DNA of 64,000 bases from Pseudomonas sp. PSKL.D1 (GCF_028898945.1 NZ_CP118607.1:2156001-2220000); one strand, 5' to 3'. Positions 7,375 to 18,814 are shown, counted from the first letter of the stretch. Program-made: numbers and translations. Notes: generated by a model not told the origin, from the sequence alone.

Positions 7375-8121
7375 TCACTTCACGCTCAACTCGTCTTGGT
7401 GTGCGACCAGCGATACATCCTTCGGATACACATTAATAAACGCACTAATCACCGGCGAATCCTGATCACTGATCTGTATCTTCGGCGTCTGCCCCGACCG
7501 GCTGATCTGCGAAGCGAACTCCGCAGCCTTCATCGCCTTTTCAATTTCCTGGCTCCCGGCGCTGTTATAAACCACCACATGCGTGCCGGTAGCCTCTTTG
7601 GTCAACATCAATTGCTTGATCTGAACCCGCACCCCGGCCTTTGTCAGCGCCACGGTAATCTGCTTGGCAAATGCCAGCGCCTCGTCATCATTCTTGACGA
7701 TGTTCAACAGCACGGTCGGGTGGGCTTTTTCCTTGGCTAAATCCTCCGCCAACACCTTGAACGCTGCCTGGGCCTGTGCCGTGAGCTTACGCGGTTGCAA
7801 CCGGGACTCGATTTTCAAGCGGGCCTGCTTTTCGGCCTGCAACTGCGCAGTCAATTCCCGGTTCTGCTGTATCAGCGCAGCGATTTTCGCTTGGGATTGC
7901 GCAGCAGACTCATTCGCTTGAGAAACAAGCTGGCTGGCATTGGCAATGGACGTATCCGAGTGCTTGCTTTGCACCTCGGAGGTCAATTGCGCGACGATGA
8001 TGGCGCATGCCGCTATGAGCGCCGCAATAATGGCGGTTGCAGTAGCAAGGGTATGAACCAGGCTGGCATTGGCGGCTGAAATCTCGGGTATTGGCATTTT
8101 CTTGAAGTTTAAGAGTTTCAT
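7375..8121 (-). CDS. Membrane-anchored coiled-coil protein
   Basis: From the ATG at 8121 this gives about 248 residues. There is one membrane segment (LVHTLATATAIIAALIAACAIIVAQL, about 22-46), then a Gln/Ala-rich coiled coil (about 60-115), then a soluble alpha/beta domain (HPTVLLNIVKNDDEALAFAKQI onward). The final domain resembles small periplasmic or cytosolic sensor folds but is not identifiable by eye. The frame is open up to 8232; a later ATG at the MPIPE position is an alternative start. Its neighbour is a small membrane protein, which suggests a membrane function. Nothing more specific can be said. Confidence 0.65.
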   Translation of the reverse strand: MKLLNFKKMPIPEISAANASLVHTLATATAIIAALIAACAIIVAQLTSEVQSKHSDTSIANASQLVSQANESAAQSQAKIAALIQQNRELTAQLQAEKQARLKIESRLQPRKLTAQAQAAFKVLAEDLAKEKAHPTVLLNIVKNDDEALAFAKQITVALTKAGVRVQIKQLMLTKEATGTHVVVYNSAGSQEIEKAMKAAEFASQISRSGQTPKIQISDQDSPVISAFINVYPKDVSLVAHQDELSVK

Positions 8122-8313
8122 GGTGAGCGCTGTCAAAAATCGTGGCAGATTGCCACAAGTTTTCGATATGAGCGACCTGTTGCGGCGTTTATATCCATCA
8201 ACTGTAAAGAATTGGAAAAGCTTGCCCAGCACGCGTGAGTAGGGAAATAGAATGCCAACGCTGCCCGGCCTGTTGCAGGCGCAGGGTCAGGTTCTGTTTT
8301 CTGGAGTGCTGTA

Positions 8314-8472
8314 ATGAAGTTGAAGAACGTTTTCCGCGCAGCGCTGGTGGTTGCGCTGGTGTCTACGCTGGCAGGTTGCTGGATGTTCATGCCGCCAGGT
8401 GGCGGAGGTGGCCACGGTGGTGGTCACGGTGGCCCAGGTATGGGCATGGGGCATGGCGGTGGGCCGCGCTAA
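8314..8472 (+). CDS. Gly/His-rich mini-lipoprotein (52 aa)
   Basis: This short ORF starts at ATG 8314, seven bases after GGAG. It encodes a positively charged signal sequence (MKLKNVFRAALVVALVSTL), a lipobox LAGC, and a mature tail of about 30 residues made almost only of Gly, His, Pro and Met (GGHGGGHGGPGMGMGHGG). It ends at TAA 8470-8472. The His/Met-rich tail could bind metals such as Ni, Cu or Zn, but that is inference. Length-filtered gene callers would miss it. Confidence 0.75.
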   Translation: MKLKNVFRAALVVALVSTLAGCWMFMPPGGGGGHGGGHGGPGMGMGHGGGPR

Positions 8473-8602
8473 GCGGGCGCCTGTCTCGATGGCATGGGGC
8501 AGTCCGTCAGCGCGGGCTGCCACGCCGGGCCAGCAATTGGCTTGGGGCATGTTTAAAAGTCCTTTTTCAGCGCAGTGCGCCAGCTGCCAAGGCAGTGGCG
8601 AA

Positions 8603-8869
8603 TCATCGGTTGCCGTTGATCCTTGCAGCAACCACCCTCAGTTCATCCGCTACTTCATCAATCGACCTGATGTGAGCCTTCACATCCAGCCCCTCGGCCG
8701 AACTGCCTCTGGTTTCCATGAACACCGCGTGCCCGCTCATGGCTTTGCTGAGTTGGTCCAGGTGGTTGGCGGTGCGGACAAGGTCCGACTTTATATCCTG
8801 CAGCGATTCCATGGTGCCAGGCGTCCTCCGTGATGCGTTCGTGTGGTCGAACAGCAACCGTTCTAGCAT
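8603..8869 (-). CDS. Hypothetical helical protein (88 aa)
   Basis: This is a mostly helical soluble protein (SLQDIKSDLVRTANHLDQLSKAM, later HIRSIDEVADELRVVAARIN). The ATG at 8869 has GGAAGG very close upstream. An internal ATG at 8812, with GGAGG 12 bases upstream, would give a 69-residue form that keeps all the regular helix, and may be the true start. The family is not recognised. No terminator is visible directly after it. Confidence 0.55.
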   Translation of the reverse strand: MLERLLFDHTNASRRTPGTMESLQDIKSDLVRTANHLDQLSKAMSGHAVFMETRGSSAEGLDVKAHIRSIDEVADELRVVAARINGNR

Positions 8870-8905
8870 GAGCCTTCCCGAGGCTCAAGGTTTGTGCCGG
8901 CCCAG

Positions 8906-8937
8906 AAAAAGAAAAACCCGCCAACAGGGGCGGGTTT
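8906..8937 (-). terminator. Minus-strand intrinsic terminator (orphan)
   Basis: AAACCCGCC at 8914-8922 pairs with GGCGGGTTT at 8929-8937. On the minus strand the stem is followed by TTTTTCTTTTTC. No minus-strand gene ends here, so it may terminate an unannotated RNA from 8938-9048. Confidence 0.75.
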
Positions 8938-9190
8938 AAAAGAACGTACGAAGCAGGCTTAGTGTGCCAAGGCGTTTGTCAGAAATTCGTGAAGGGTATG
9001 TGATAGGGGTGTAACCGCGGGATAATGTGGCCACCTCTAATGCGGCAGAAAAAAGCCCGCCACAAAGGCGGGCAAGGAACGTTTGAAGGGAGAGCCTCCA
9101 GCCTGACCACGCCCGGTTAAGCCATCGTTAAACGATTGACCTCAACCGCTCAAGCGCCTATATACGCTTGCCCGCCAACCCTGGAATCAC
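8938..9190. other. Gene-free stretch with two minus-strand terminators
   Basis: Between the 8603-8869 gene and the acidic-protein gene there are about 320 bases without a convincing ORF. They contain two well-formed minus-strand terminators (8906-8937 and 9049-9073) with no protein gene feeding either one. The stretch may encode one or two small RNAs on the minus strand; I recognise no known RNA family. Confidence 0.45.
9049..9073 (-). terminator. Minus-strand intrinsic terminator (orphan)
   Basis: GCCCGCC at 9055-9061 pairs with GGCGGGC at 9067-9073 with a 5-base loop. On the minus strand it is followed by six Ts. Its upstream side on that strand is the gene-free stretch 9074-9190. Confidence 0.8.
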
Positions 9191-9191
9191 C

Positions 9192-9386
9192 ATGCACGAC
9201 GAAGACGACACCCACGAACCCGAGCACGATCACCTGCTCGATCATGAATTCCTGTACGACGACTTCGAGCCAGAGGCCGACGCCCAAGGCGCCGAGGACG
9301 ACGTTGAAGAAGACGAAGACCTGCTGGATGACCTGGACGACGAAGAGGGCGATCACCCAGCCTGGCTTGACGACCCGGACGACTGA
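9192..9386 (+). CDS. Highly acidic small protein (64 aa)
   Basis: From ATG 9192 the protein is 64 residues, of which well over half are Asp, Glu or His (HDEDDTHEPEHDHLLDHEF; DVEEDEDLLDDLDDEEGDH). It ends with AWLDDPDD. There is no signal sequence. TGGAATC upstream is a weak ribosome site, and an in-frame TTG at 9168 is the only alternative. Such acidic proteins can be nucleic-acid mimics or cation binders, but nothing here shows which. Its stop abuts the convergent doxX-like gene by one base. Confidence 0.6.
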   Translation: MHDEDDTHEPEHDHLLDHEFLYDDFEPEADAQGAEDDVEEDEDLLDDLDDEEGDHPAWLDDPDD

Positions 9387-9387
9387 T

Positions 9388-9801
9388 TCAGCGCCCGTCC
9401 ACCGAGTACCGCCCTGGGCCGCTGACGGCCAGCAACAGCAGCCCGCCGACGATGCTCAGGTTTTTCAGGAACTGGGTCATGTTGGCGGCCCGCTCCGGGT
9501 CGACCATGTTCCAGAACGGATGGCCAAGCAGCGCCGTGCCCAGCACGAACAGGGCAAACAGGAATGCCAGTGGGCGAGTGTAGAAGCCAAGGATCAGCAC
9601 GATGCCAACGAAGAATTCCATGATCACGGCCACTGCTGCAGCCAGCATGGGAGCAGGGGCGCCCAGTGAGGTCATGTAACCCACGGTGCCCTCGAAACCG
9701 GTGAGCTTGGCCCAGCCGGAGACGATGAACAGGATCATCAGCAATACGCGGGCAATCAGGATAATGATGTCGCGTTGGCCATCGAACAGGGAGTAGCGCA
9801 T
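9388..9801 (-). CDS. DoxX family membrane protein
   Basis: This 137-residue protein has four membrane segments and the DoxX pattern: LIARVLLMILFIVSGWAKL at the N-terminus, GYMTSLGAPAPML, then EFFVGIVLILGFYTRPLAF and a final FLKNLSIVGGLLLLAVSGPGRYS. I chose the ATG at 9801. The longer open frame from 9933 reads through the tRNA-Leu gene and is spurious. The family includes subunits of membrane oxidoreductases and SodA/DoxX-type redox complexes, but the role of this stand-alone form is unknown. Confidence 0.88.
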   Translation of the reverse strand: MRYSLFDGQRDIIILIARVLLMILFIVSGWAKLTGFEGTVGYMTSLGAPAPMLAAAVAVIMEFFVGIVLILGFYTRPLAFLFALFVLGTALLGHPFWNMVDPERAANMTQFLKNLSIVGGLLLLAVSGPGRYSVDGR

Positions 9802-9870
9802 GGTGGCGTTCCAGTGGACGGGGACAAACTCCACTCTAGCAGTTGCGCTGCGGATTTCCGGCGGGCAGCA

Positions 9871-9895
9871 AAAAGGCGCCGCGAGGGCGCCTTTT
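9871..9895 (-). terminator. Intrinsic terminator of tRNA-Leu
   Basis: A perfect 10-bp stem, AAAAGGCGCC / GGCGCCTTTT, with a GCGAG loop lies just past the 3' end of tRNA-Leu on the minus strand. The terminal A/T runs make it bidirectional. Confidence 0.9.
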
Positions 9896-9903
9896 ACAGA
9901 ATA

Positions 9904-9988
9904 TGGTGCGAGTGGCGGGACTCGAACCCGCAAGGCTCACGCCGACAGATTTTAAGTCTGCTGTGTATACCAATTCCACCACACTCGC
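9904..9988 (-). tRNA. tRNA-Leu (TAA)
   Basis: This 85-nt tRNA on the minus strand has acceptor GCGAGTG / CACTCGC, anticodon TAA in GACTTAAAATC, a long class II variable arm (GTCGGCGTGAGCCTTGC), the T-arm GGGTTCGAGTCCC and an encoded CCA. Confidence 0.97.
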
Positions 9989-10052
9989 ACGCTTGAAAGG
10001 GCCGCGGGGGCCGGCGCGCTTCTAGGCAGAAGGGCCTGTCAATCAAGCGCGC

Positions 10053-10081
10053 TTTATAACCCATTGTTATAGTTGAGTCAA
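10053..10081 (-). promoter_or_regulatory. Sigma-70 promoter for tRNA-Leu
   Basis: On the minus strand TTGACT (10081-10076) and TATAAA (10058-10053) are separated by exactly 17 bases. This is a near-consensus promoter about 65 bases before the mature tRNA-Leu 5' end, leaving a short processed leader. Confidence 0.8.
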
Positions 10082-10178
10082 CTCCAGCACCTATGATCAA
10101 GGGGTGAACCGGCGATTGACACGATGCTGTCATTAAGCCACTGTTGCTCGATTGATTGGATCCAATGGGTGCAGCGTC

Positions 10179-10463
10179 ATGTCTGAAGGCCCGCTCGCCA
10201 CAGAGCGTTCGCGTATCGTTCGGCCGAAACTGCTATGGCGCCTGCTGTTCGCTCAGGTGTTGCTGATGGGGGCATTTTTGTTCCTGTGCCTGATGTGCCT
10301 GGGCGGTTACCTGCTGATGCTGGGTTTTGACGCCGGCCACCCGCAGCCGCAACGCTGGATGGCGCTTGTGGGGGGTGGCCTGATCCTGCTCGTGGGCCTG
10401 TGGTTGTTGAAAGTGGCGATGCCGCGGCGAATCAGCCCGGTGCTGGTTGAGCGCGAGCGCTAA
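10179..10463 (+). CDS. Small inner-membrane protein (94 aa)
   Basis: This 94-residue protein has an N-terminal polar stretch and two membrane segments (LLFAQVLLMGAFLFLCLMCLGGYLLML and WMALVGGGLILLVGLWLLKVAM). It ends in a basic tail (PRRISPVLVERER). I chose the ATG at 10179; an upstream frame to 10152 adds nothing recognisable. It lies 81 bases before the histidine kinase operon on the same strand and could be linked to it. No family is recognised. Confidence 0.6.
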   Translation: MSEGPLATERSRIVRPKLLWRLLFAQVLLMGAFLFLCLMCLGGYLLMLGFDAGHPQPQRWMALVGGGLILLVGLWLLKVAMPRRISPVLVERER

Positions 10464-10544
10464 CAAGTCGCTGCACGGGAAGCGCCAAACGCGTACTCTT
10501 GGCTAATCTCACTACCACCTACCTGCTGTGCCAGTGGAGTTTGC

Positions 10545-11705
<1,161 letters not shown>

Positions 11706-11711
11706 GCAATT

Positions 11712-13157
11712 ATGGTTCAGGCACTGAAGCGGCTGTTGACAGGTATCGAAGGGCTCGATGCGCTGCTCAAGGGCGGCCTGGTGGCAGGCGCCTCCTACAT
11801 CATTCAGGGGGCGCCCGGTGCAGGCAAGACCATCCTTGCCAACCAGTTGGCCAGCAACCATGTGCGTGATGGCGGCCGGGTGCTGGTGGCCACCTTGCTC
11901 AGTGAATCGCACGAGCGCTTGTTCCAGTACCTGGCGACTTTGGACTTTTTCGACCCGACACTGGTCGGTGACCAGATTCAATTCGTCAGCGCGTTCGATA
12001 CCCTGGAGCAGGAAGGCCTGGAGGCAGTGGTCAAGTTGTTGCGCCAGGAAATCGGCCGCCAGCAAGCAACCTTGCTGATAGTCGACGGTGTGCTCAATGC
12101 CCGGGTGCGTGCCGAAACGACGCTGGATACCAAGAAGTTCGTTTCAGAACTGCAAGGCCATGCAGCGTTTGCCGGCTGCACCGTGTTGTTGCTCACCAGC
12201 GCGCGGCTGGATGAAGGCAGCCCCGAGCACACCATGGTCGACGGGGTGGTCGAGTTGGGCGAGCAGTTGGTCGGCAGCCGTGCGGTGCGTCATGTGCAAC
12301 TGCGCAAAACACGCGGTAGCGGGGCGTTGTCCGGCCGCCACGAATGCCTGATCGATGAAGCGGGGATGCACGTCTACCCGCGCCTGGAATCGTTGTACAG
12401 CCACCCCAGCCAACTGGGTTCGGCAAGTTTGCACAAAGTCTCCACCGGGGTCGCGACGCTGGATGAAATGCTGGGCGGTGGGCTGGCCACCGGCTCCGTC
12501 AGCCTGTTGATGGGGCCATCGGGCATCGGCAAGACGTCTTTGGGCTTGGCGTTTCTGGGGGCCTCGAGCGCTGAGGCACCAGGCCTGCATTTCGGCTTTT
12601 ATGAAACACCGGCACGGCTGAGGCTCAAGGCTGCATCGTTGGGCTACGACTTTGAGCGGCTCGAACGGGAGGGCGCGCTGCAGTTGTGCTGGCAGCCCAC
12701 CACCGAGGGCCTGCTGGACCAGGTAGGTGCGCGCTTGCTGGCGCGTGTGGAGCAACTAGGCAGCAAGCGGGTGCTGATCGACAGCCTGGGTGCGTTCAGC
12801 CGCCTGGCGGTCGACCCCGCGCGGCTCAATGCGTTCTTCCGCGCGCTGGCAGGCGAACTTCGCGCCCGTGATGTCAGCGTCATGCTCACTTGGGAAATGC
12901 GCGACATCTTCGGCTCGGAAATCACGGCCCCGGCGCCGGATTTGTCGAGCATCGTCGATAACCTGATGCTGATGCGCTTTGTCGAGCTGGATTCGCAGCT
13001 ACGGCGCATGCTATCGATTCTCAAAGTGCGCGACAGCCAGCATGACCCGGCCTTGCATGCGTTGCACATCGGCCCGCACGGCATCAGCCTGTCAAAAGCA
13101 TTCGAGGGCGCCTGTGGCGTACTCTCGGGTACACCGGTGCCGCAAGGAGGCGGGTGA
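11712..13157 (+). CDS. KaiC-like double-domain ATPase
   Basis: This 481-residue protein has two RecA/KaiC modules. Module 1 has Walker A GAPGAGKT (33-40) and Walker B LLIVDG (about 121-126). Module 2 starts with STGVATLDEMLGGGLATGS and has Walker A GPSGIGKT (268-275) and Walker B RVLIDS (353-358). The paired catalytic glutamates of cyanobacterial KaiC appear as SES (64-66) and a single Glu298 (FYETP), so catalysis may differ. No KaiA or KaiB gene is nearby. It sits between a PAS kinase and a receiver protein, suggesting an ATPase integrated into two-component signalling. A clock function is not implied. Confidence 0.88.
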   Translation: MVQALKRLLTGIEGLDALLKGGLVAGASYIIQGAPGAGKTILANQLASNHVRDGGRVLVATLLSESHERLFQYLATLDFFDPTLVGDQIQFVSAFDTLEQEGLEAVVKLLRQEIGRQQATLLIVDGVLNARVRAETTLDTKKFVSELQGHAAFAGCTVLLLTSARLDEGSPEHTMVDGVVELGEQLVGSRAVRHVQLRKTRGSGALSGRHECLIDEAGMHVYPRLESLYSHPSQLGSASLHKVSTGVATLDEMLGGGLATGSVSLLMGPSGIGKTSLGLAFLGASSAEAPGLHFGFYETPARLRLKAASLGYDFERLEREGALQLCWQPTTEGLLDQVGARLLARVEQLGSKRVLIDSLGAFSRLAVDPARLNAFFRALAGELRARDVSVMLTWEMRDIFGSEITAPAPDLSSIVDNLMLMRFVELDSQLRRMLSILKVRDSQHDPALHALHIGPHGISLSKAFEGACGVLSGTPVPQGGG

Positions 13158-13170
13158 GCATGGCCACCTC

Positions 13171-13524
13171 ATGAACACCATCCTCATCGTCGATGACGAG
13201 TATCTGATCGCCGATATCCTGGGCTTTGCCCTGGAGGACGAAGGTTTTTTGGTGGAGAAGGCAAGCAACGGGCGCAAAGCCCTGGATGCGTTGAAAGAAA
13301 AGCGCGTGGAGCTGGTGATCACCGACTACATGATGCCAGTGCTCAATGGTGAGGAGCTGGTGATGGCCATTCGCAAGGAGTTGGAGCTGGCGGATTTGCC
13401 GGTCATCCTCATGAGCGGCGCCCAGGCCAGCCAAGGACGCCCCGAGCTGTTCGCCGCCGTATTCGAAAAGCCGTTCGACATGGATCAGATGATCAGCAAA
13501 GTGCGCGAACTGCTGAACATGTAA
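13171..13524 (+). CDS. Single-domain response regulator
   Basis: This 117-residue CheY-like receiver has the acidic pair Asp8-Asp9, phospho-acceptor Asp52 in ITDYMMP, Ser82 in LMSG and Lys100 in FEKPF. It has no output domain, so it signals through protein contacts. The ATG at 13171 overlaps the TGA of a four-codon reading frame starting at ATG 13160. That mini-frame uses the strong AAGGAGG at 13144-13150, so the receiver may be translated by coupling. It is the third gene of the kinase-KaiC-receiver operon and faces rsmE 60 bp away. Confidence 0.9.
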   Translation: MNTILIVDDEYLIADILGFALEDEGFLVEKASNGRKALDALKEKRVELVITDYMMPVLNGEELVMAIRKELELADLPVILMSGAQASQGRPELFAAVFEKPFDMDQMISKVRELLNM

Positions 13525-13583
13525 GGTCCAGCAGGCCAGCCTCGCTCAAGCGCATCCGTGCGGCCTGGAACGAGTTGCCTGGT

Positions 13584-13781
13584 TCAGTGTTGATCGCCGG
13601 ACTTTTCCGGTGCCGGGGAGCCGGCCTGGATACGTTTGAAGATTTCCTCACGGTGCACCTGCACATCTTTCGGTGCATCGATGCCAATCCTCACCTGCAT
13701 CCCTTTAACGCCCAGAATGGTGACTTTGATGTCATCGTTGATGACGATGCTTTCGCCAACCTTACGGGTGAGTATCAGCAT
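13584..13781 (-). CDS. rsmE: CsrA/RsmA-family RNA-binding regulator, RsmE type
   Basis: This 65-residue CsrA homologue starts [20 protein letters not shown] and has the conserved second RNA-binding strand with [11 protein letters not shown] (Arg44-type residue present). The dimer binds GGA motifs near ribosome sites and represses or stabilises mRNAs within the Gac/Rsm network. The ATG at 13781 has AAGGAG six bases upstream; the longer open frame to 13859 is not family-like. The sequence is closest by eye to the RsmE branch rather than RsmA (no LTRRCAES) or RsmI. It is convergent with the kinase-KaiC-receiver operon. Confidence 0.93.
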   Translation of the reverse strand: MLILTRKVGESIVINDDIKVTILGVKGMQVRIGIDAPKDVQVHREEIFKRIQAGSPAPEKSGDQH

Positions 13782-14036
13782 GTAGTTCTCCTTGGTGATG
13801 TAGAAATCCGACAGGTCAGAATGCCTTATCGGTGGGAGCTTGTCCCTCTTCCTTCTCATTAAAGACGCTTTCGGCGGATAGTAATTCCCTGAAAGACAAA
13901 TTCTGTTGCGTGTCTTTAGTTGCAGGTGCCGAAGTCAGTACGCACTAAACGTATCGGCGAAGGTGCTCGGTGGCAAGAATAGGGGGCTTCGGCCTGTAAG
14001 GGAAATTTCTGTGCATGATGGCGTGGATAGTCGGTA

Positions 14037-15059
14037 TCAATCAGCCGCCGTTTCCTCAAGGGCTTGCAGAAACAACAGCAACGCCACCTCCTCAGGGTCC
14101 AGCCCCTTGCGCACCCTTCGCCCCGGCAGTTCGGCAAGGCGCCCCAGCGCATAGTGCTCGATGACTGCCGGGTGAATGTAGCACCGCCGGCAGACAGCAG
14201 GGGTGTTGCCCAGCCGCGAGGCCACCTGTTTGACGATGGCCGCAACCTGGCGTTTGGCTTCGCTCTCTGGCTCCCAGGCCAAGGGTTTGAGCAGGCTTAA
14301 CGCCAGGCTGCTGCCGGCCCAGGTGCGGTAATCCTTGGCGGTAAAGTCGGCGCCGGTCAGTTGCTGCAGGAACTGGTTCACTTCACTGGAGCCAATGCTG
14401 TGCCGTTGGCCGTCGTCGTCCAGGTACTGGAACAGCGCCTGGCCCGGCAGCTCCATGCAGCGCTTGAGCAGGTTGGCCAGGCGGCGGTCGCGCAAGGTCA
14501 CATTGTGTTCCACCCCACGCTTGCCACGGAACTGGAAGCGCACCGTGCTGCCTTCGACTTTCACGTGGCGGTTGCGCAGGGTGGTCAGGCCGTAGGACTG
14601 GTTGTCGCGCAGGTAACGCTGGTTGCCGATGCGAATGAGCGTGTGGTCCAGCAGGCTCACCACCAGTGCCATGACTTTTTCCCGGTCCAGGCCGGGCCGG
14701 GCAAGGTGCTGCTCCAACTGCGCACGCAGCTTGGGCAGGGCCTGGGCAAAGGCCAGCATGCGGCTGTATTTGTGCCCGTCGCGCAACTCGCGCCATTGCG
14801 GGTGATAGCGGTACTGTTTGCGCCCGCGGGCATCGCGGCCGGTGGCTTGCAGGTGGCCTTGCGGGTCGGCGCAGATCCACACATCGGTGTAAGCCGGCGG
14901 GATTACCAATGCGGCAATCCGTGCCAGCGTTTCGCTGTCGCGGATACGCTGCCCGTCAGCATCGAGGTAGATGAAGCGATCCCGCCAGCGGCGGCGGGTC
15001 AGGCCGGGCTGGCTGTCATCAACGTAGTGCAGGGTTGGGGGCAATGGGCAGTCGAGCAT
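14037..15059 (-). CDS. DNA topoisomerase IB (poxvirus-like)
   Basis: This 340-residue type IB topoisomerase relaxes supercoils through a 3'-phosphotyrosyl intermediate. Visible active-site elements are Arg143 (LIRIGN), Lys180 (FRGKRG), Arg245 (KDYRTW) and the nucleophile Tyr294 in RRCYIHP. The N-terminal DNA-clamp domain covers about residues 1-110 (RRRWRDRFIYLDADG). The length fits the bacterial family (about 310-360). It stands alone, 58 bp before modC on the same strand, and could be at the end of the mod transcript. Confidence 0.93.
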   Translation of the reverse strand: MLDCPLPPTLHYVDDSQPGLTRRRWRDRFIYLDADGQRIRDSETLARIAALVIPPAYTDVWICADPQGHLQATGRDARGRKQYRYHPQWRELRDGHKYSRMLAFAQALPKLRAQLEQHLARPGLDREKVMALVVSLLDHTLIRIGNQRYLRDNQSYGLTTLRNRHVKVEGSTVRFQFRGKRGVEHNVTLRDRRLANLLKRCMELPGQALFQYLDDDGQRHSIGSSEVNQFLQQLTGADFTAKDYRTWAGSSLALSLLKPLAWEPESEAKRQVAAIVKQVASRLGNTPAVCRRCYIHPAVIEHYALGRLAELPGRRVRKGLDPEEVALLLFLQALEETAAD

Positions 15060-15116
15060 TGGCGGCTGGCCTCGATCAGGTTACTGATCAATGGACAACA
15101 GCCAATCGCGGGATGC

Positions 15117-16208
15117 TCAGCCCAACAGCGCCACCGATTTGATTTGCGCGTACAGCGCCTGGCCCGCGTGCAGGCCGAGTTGGTCGGCCGAAAAGCGCGT
15201 AACGCGAGCCAGCAACGCGTTGCCGCCAGCGTCCAGGCTGACCAGCACATGGGCCGGGTTGTCCGCAGGGCGGGTTTCGCGCACACGTACCGGCAGCCGG
15301 TTGAGGATGCTGGAAGTGCTGTCGGCCGACAACGCCAGGCTGACATCGCGGGCCTGGACCTTGACCCGCAAGGTGCTGCCCATGCTGTGGGCCGGGTGGG
15401 CAATTCTGAGTACAGCCGCTTCGCTGCCTGGCAGGCGCAGGTCGAGCAGGTCGTAATGTGGGTCGTGGCCGACTACCAGGCCTTCGAACACCACACCGGC
15501 GTCTTCGCCCTGAGCCAGCGAAAGGTCAAGGCGCGCCAGGGTTTCGCCAATCGGCCCGCTGGCCATGGCACAGCCTTGTTCCAGCAGCACAAGATGGTCG
15601 GCCAGCCGTGCCACTTCGTCCTGGGCATGGCTTACGTACACCACGGGGATGTCCAGTTCGTCATGCAAGCGCTCAAGGTAAGGCAGGATTTCGCGCTTGC
15701 GTGGGCCGTCCAGTGCCGCCAGCGGTTCGTCCATCAGCAACAACCGCGGGCTGCTGAGCAAGGCCCGAGCGATGCCAACACGCTGCGCTTCGCCGCCAGA
15801 CAGAGTGGCCGGCTTGCGTGCGAGCAAATGGCCGATACCCAGCAGCTGGCAGGCTTGCTCAAGGCTGACTTTGCGCTCGCTCGCCGCGATGCGCCGCCAG
15901 CCGAACTCCAGATTGCCGCGCACCGACAGGTGCGGGAACAGGCTGGCCTCCTGGAAGACATATCCCACCGGGCGCAGGTGCGGAGGCTGGAAAAACCCGT
16001 TGGCGCTGTCCTCCCAGACCTCACCGTTAACCTCGATGTACGCGCTGGCCGCCCGCTCCAGGCCGGCCAGGCAACGCAGGCAGGACGTTTTGCCCGACCC
16101 CGAATGGCCGAACAGCGCGCTGATGCCACGGCCGGGCAGTTGCAGGTCCACATCCAGGGTGAAGTCATCACGCGCCAGCTTCAAGCGCGCCACGATCGAT
16201 GCCGTCAT
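15117..16208 (-). CDS. modC: Molybdate ABC transporter ATP-binding protein ModC
   Basis: This 363-residue ATPase has Walker A GHSGSGKT, the signature [15 protein letters not shown], Walker [13 protein letters not shown] and the H-loop VYVSHAQDE. The C-terminal third is a molybdate-binding TOBE (Mop) domain ([15 protein letters not shown] strand), which marks it as ModC. The ATG at 16208 has GGAG upstream and starts one base after the modB stop; the longer frame to 16310 lies inside modB. It powers molybdate uptake with ModA and ModB. Confidence 0.95.
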   Translation of the reverse strand: MTASIVARLKLARDDFTLDVDLQLPGRGISALFGHSGSGKTSCLRCLAGLERAASAYIEVNGEVWEDSANGFFQPPHLRPVGYVFQEASLFPHLSVRGNLEFGWRRIAASERKVSLEQACQLLGIGHLLARKPATLSGGEAQRVGIARALLSSPRLLLMDEPLAALDGPRKREILPYLERLHDELDIPVVYVSHAQDEVARLADHLVLLEQGCAMASGPIGETLARLDLSLAQGEDAGVVFEGLVVGHDPHYDLLDLRLPGSEAAVLRIAHPAHSMGSTLRVKVQARDVSLALSADSTSSILNRLPVRVRETRPADNPAHVLVSLDAGGNALLARVTRFSADQLGLHAGQALYAQIKSVALLG

Positions 16209-16209
16209 A

Positions 16210-16889
16210 TCAACTCCAGCCCGCTTTGCCGCGGCGCCCGGCATACAGCAACAGCAGCACCACGAACGAGAACACCAGCATGGCCCCGGCCAGCCAATGG
16301 GCCTGGGCATATTCCATGGCCTCGACGTGGTCGAAGATCTGCACTGAAACCACGCGGGTCTTGTCAGGGATGTTGCCGCCGATCATCAGCACCACGCCGA
16401 ACTCACCCACGGTGTGGGCAAAGCCGAGGATGCTGGCCGTGATGAAGCCGGGGCGGGCCAGTGGCAGCACCACATGGATGAAGGTGTCCCACGGGCTGGC
16501 GCGCAGGGTGGCGGCAACCTCCAGCGGGCGCTGGCCGATGGCGCCGAAGGCGTTTTGCAGCGGCTGGACCACGAAGGGCATGGAGTACACCACCGAGCCG
16601 ATCACCAGCCCCGTGAAGCTGAACACCACGGTGCCCAGGCCCAGTGCTTGCGTGGCCTGGCCGAGCCAGCCATGTGGGCCGAGGGCCAGCAGCAGGTAGA
16701 AGCCGATCACGGTCGGTGGCAGCACCAGCGGCAACGCTACCACCGCACCGATCGGCCCGCGCAGCCATGAGCGCGTGCGGGCCAGCCACCAGGCGATGGG
16801 GGTGCCAACGACAAGCAGAATCAGCGTGGTCAGGCTGGCCAGTTTAAGGGTCAGCCAGATCGCGCCCCAGTCGCTGGCATCCAGTGGCA

Positions 16890-16890
<1 letters not shown>
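16210..16890 (-). CDS. modB: Molybdate ABC transporter permease ModB
   Basis: This 226-residue inner-membrane permease has about five or six membrane segments ([21 protein letters not shown] at the start). Its EAA loop is [25 protein letters not shown], which docks to ModC. It ends [21 protein letters not shown], a ModB hallmark. Its ATG overlaps the modA stop by one base (TGATG), so translation is coupled. Confidence 0.95.

Positions 16891-18814
<1,924 letters not shown>

Noticed and set aside
9136..9669. Thr/Pro-rich 177-codon plus-strand frame
   Set aside because: It is an out-of-phase shadow of the acidic protein continuing antisense through the doxX-like gene.
9802..9933. N-terminal extension of the DoxX-like frame
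   Set aside because: It reads through the tRNA-Leu gene; the translated start MRVRVPPLAP is a familiar artefact of antisense or sense tRNA sequence.
14361..16442. Long plus-strand frame (693 codons) across topoisomerase and modC
   Set aside because: It is opposite to well-supported genes, and its composition is that of a GC-skew shadow.
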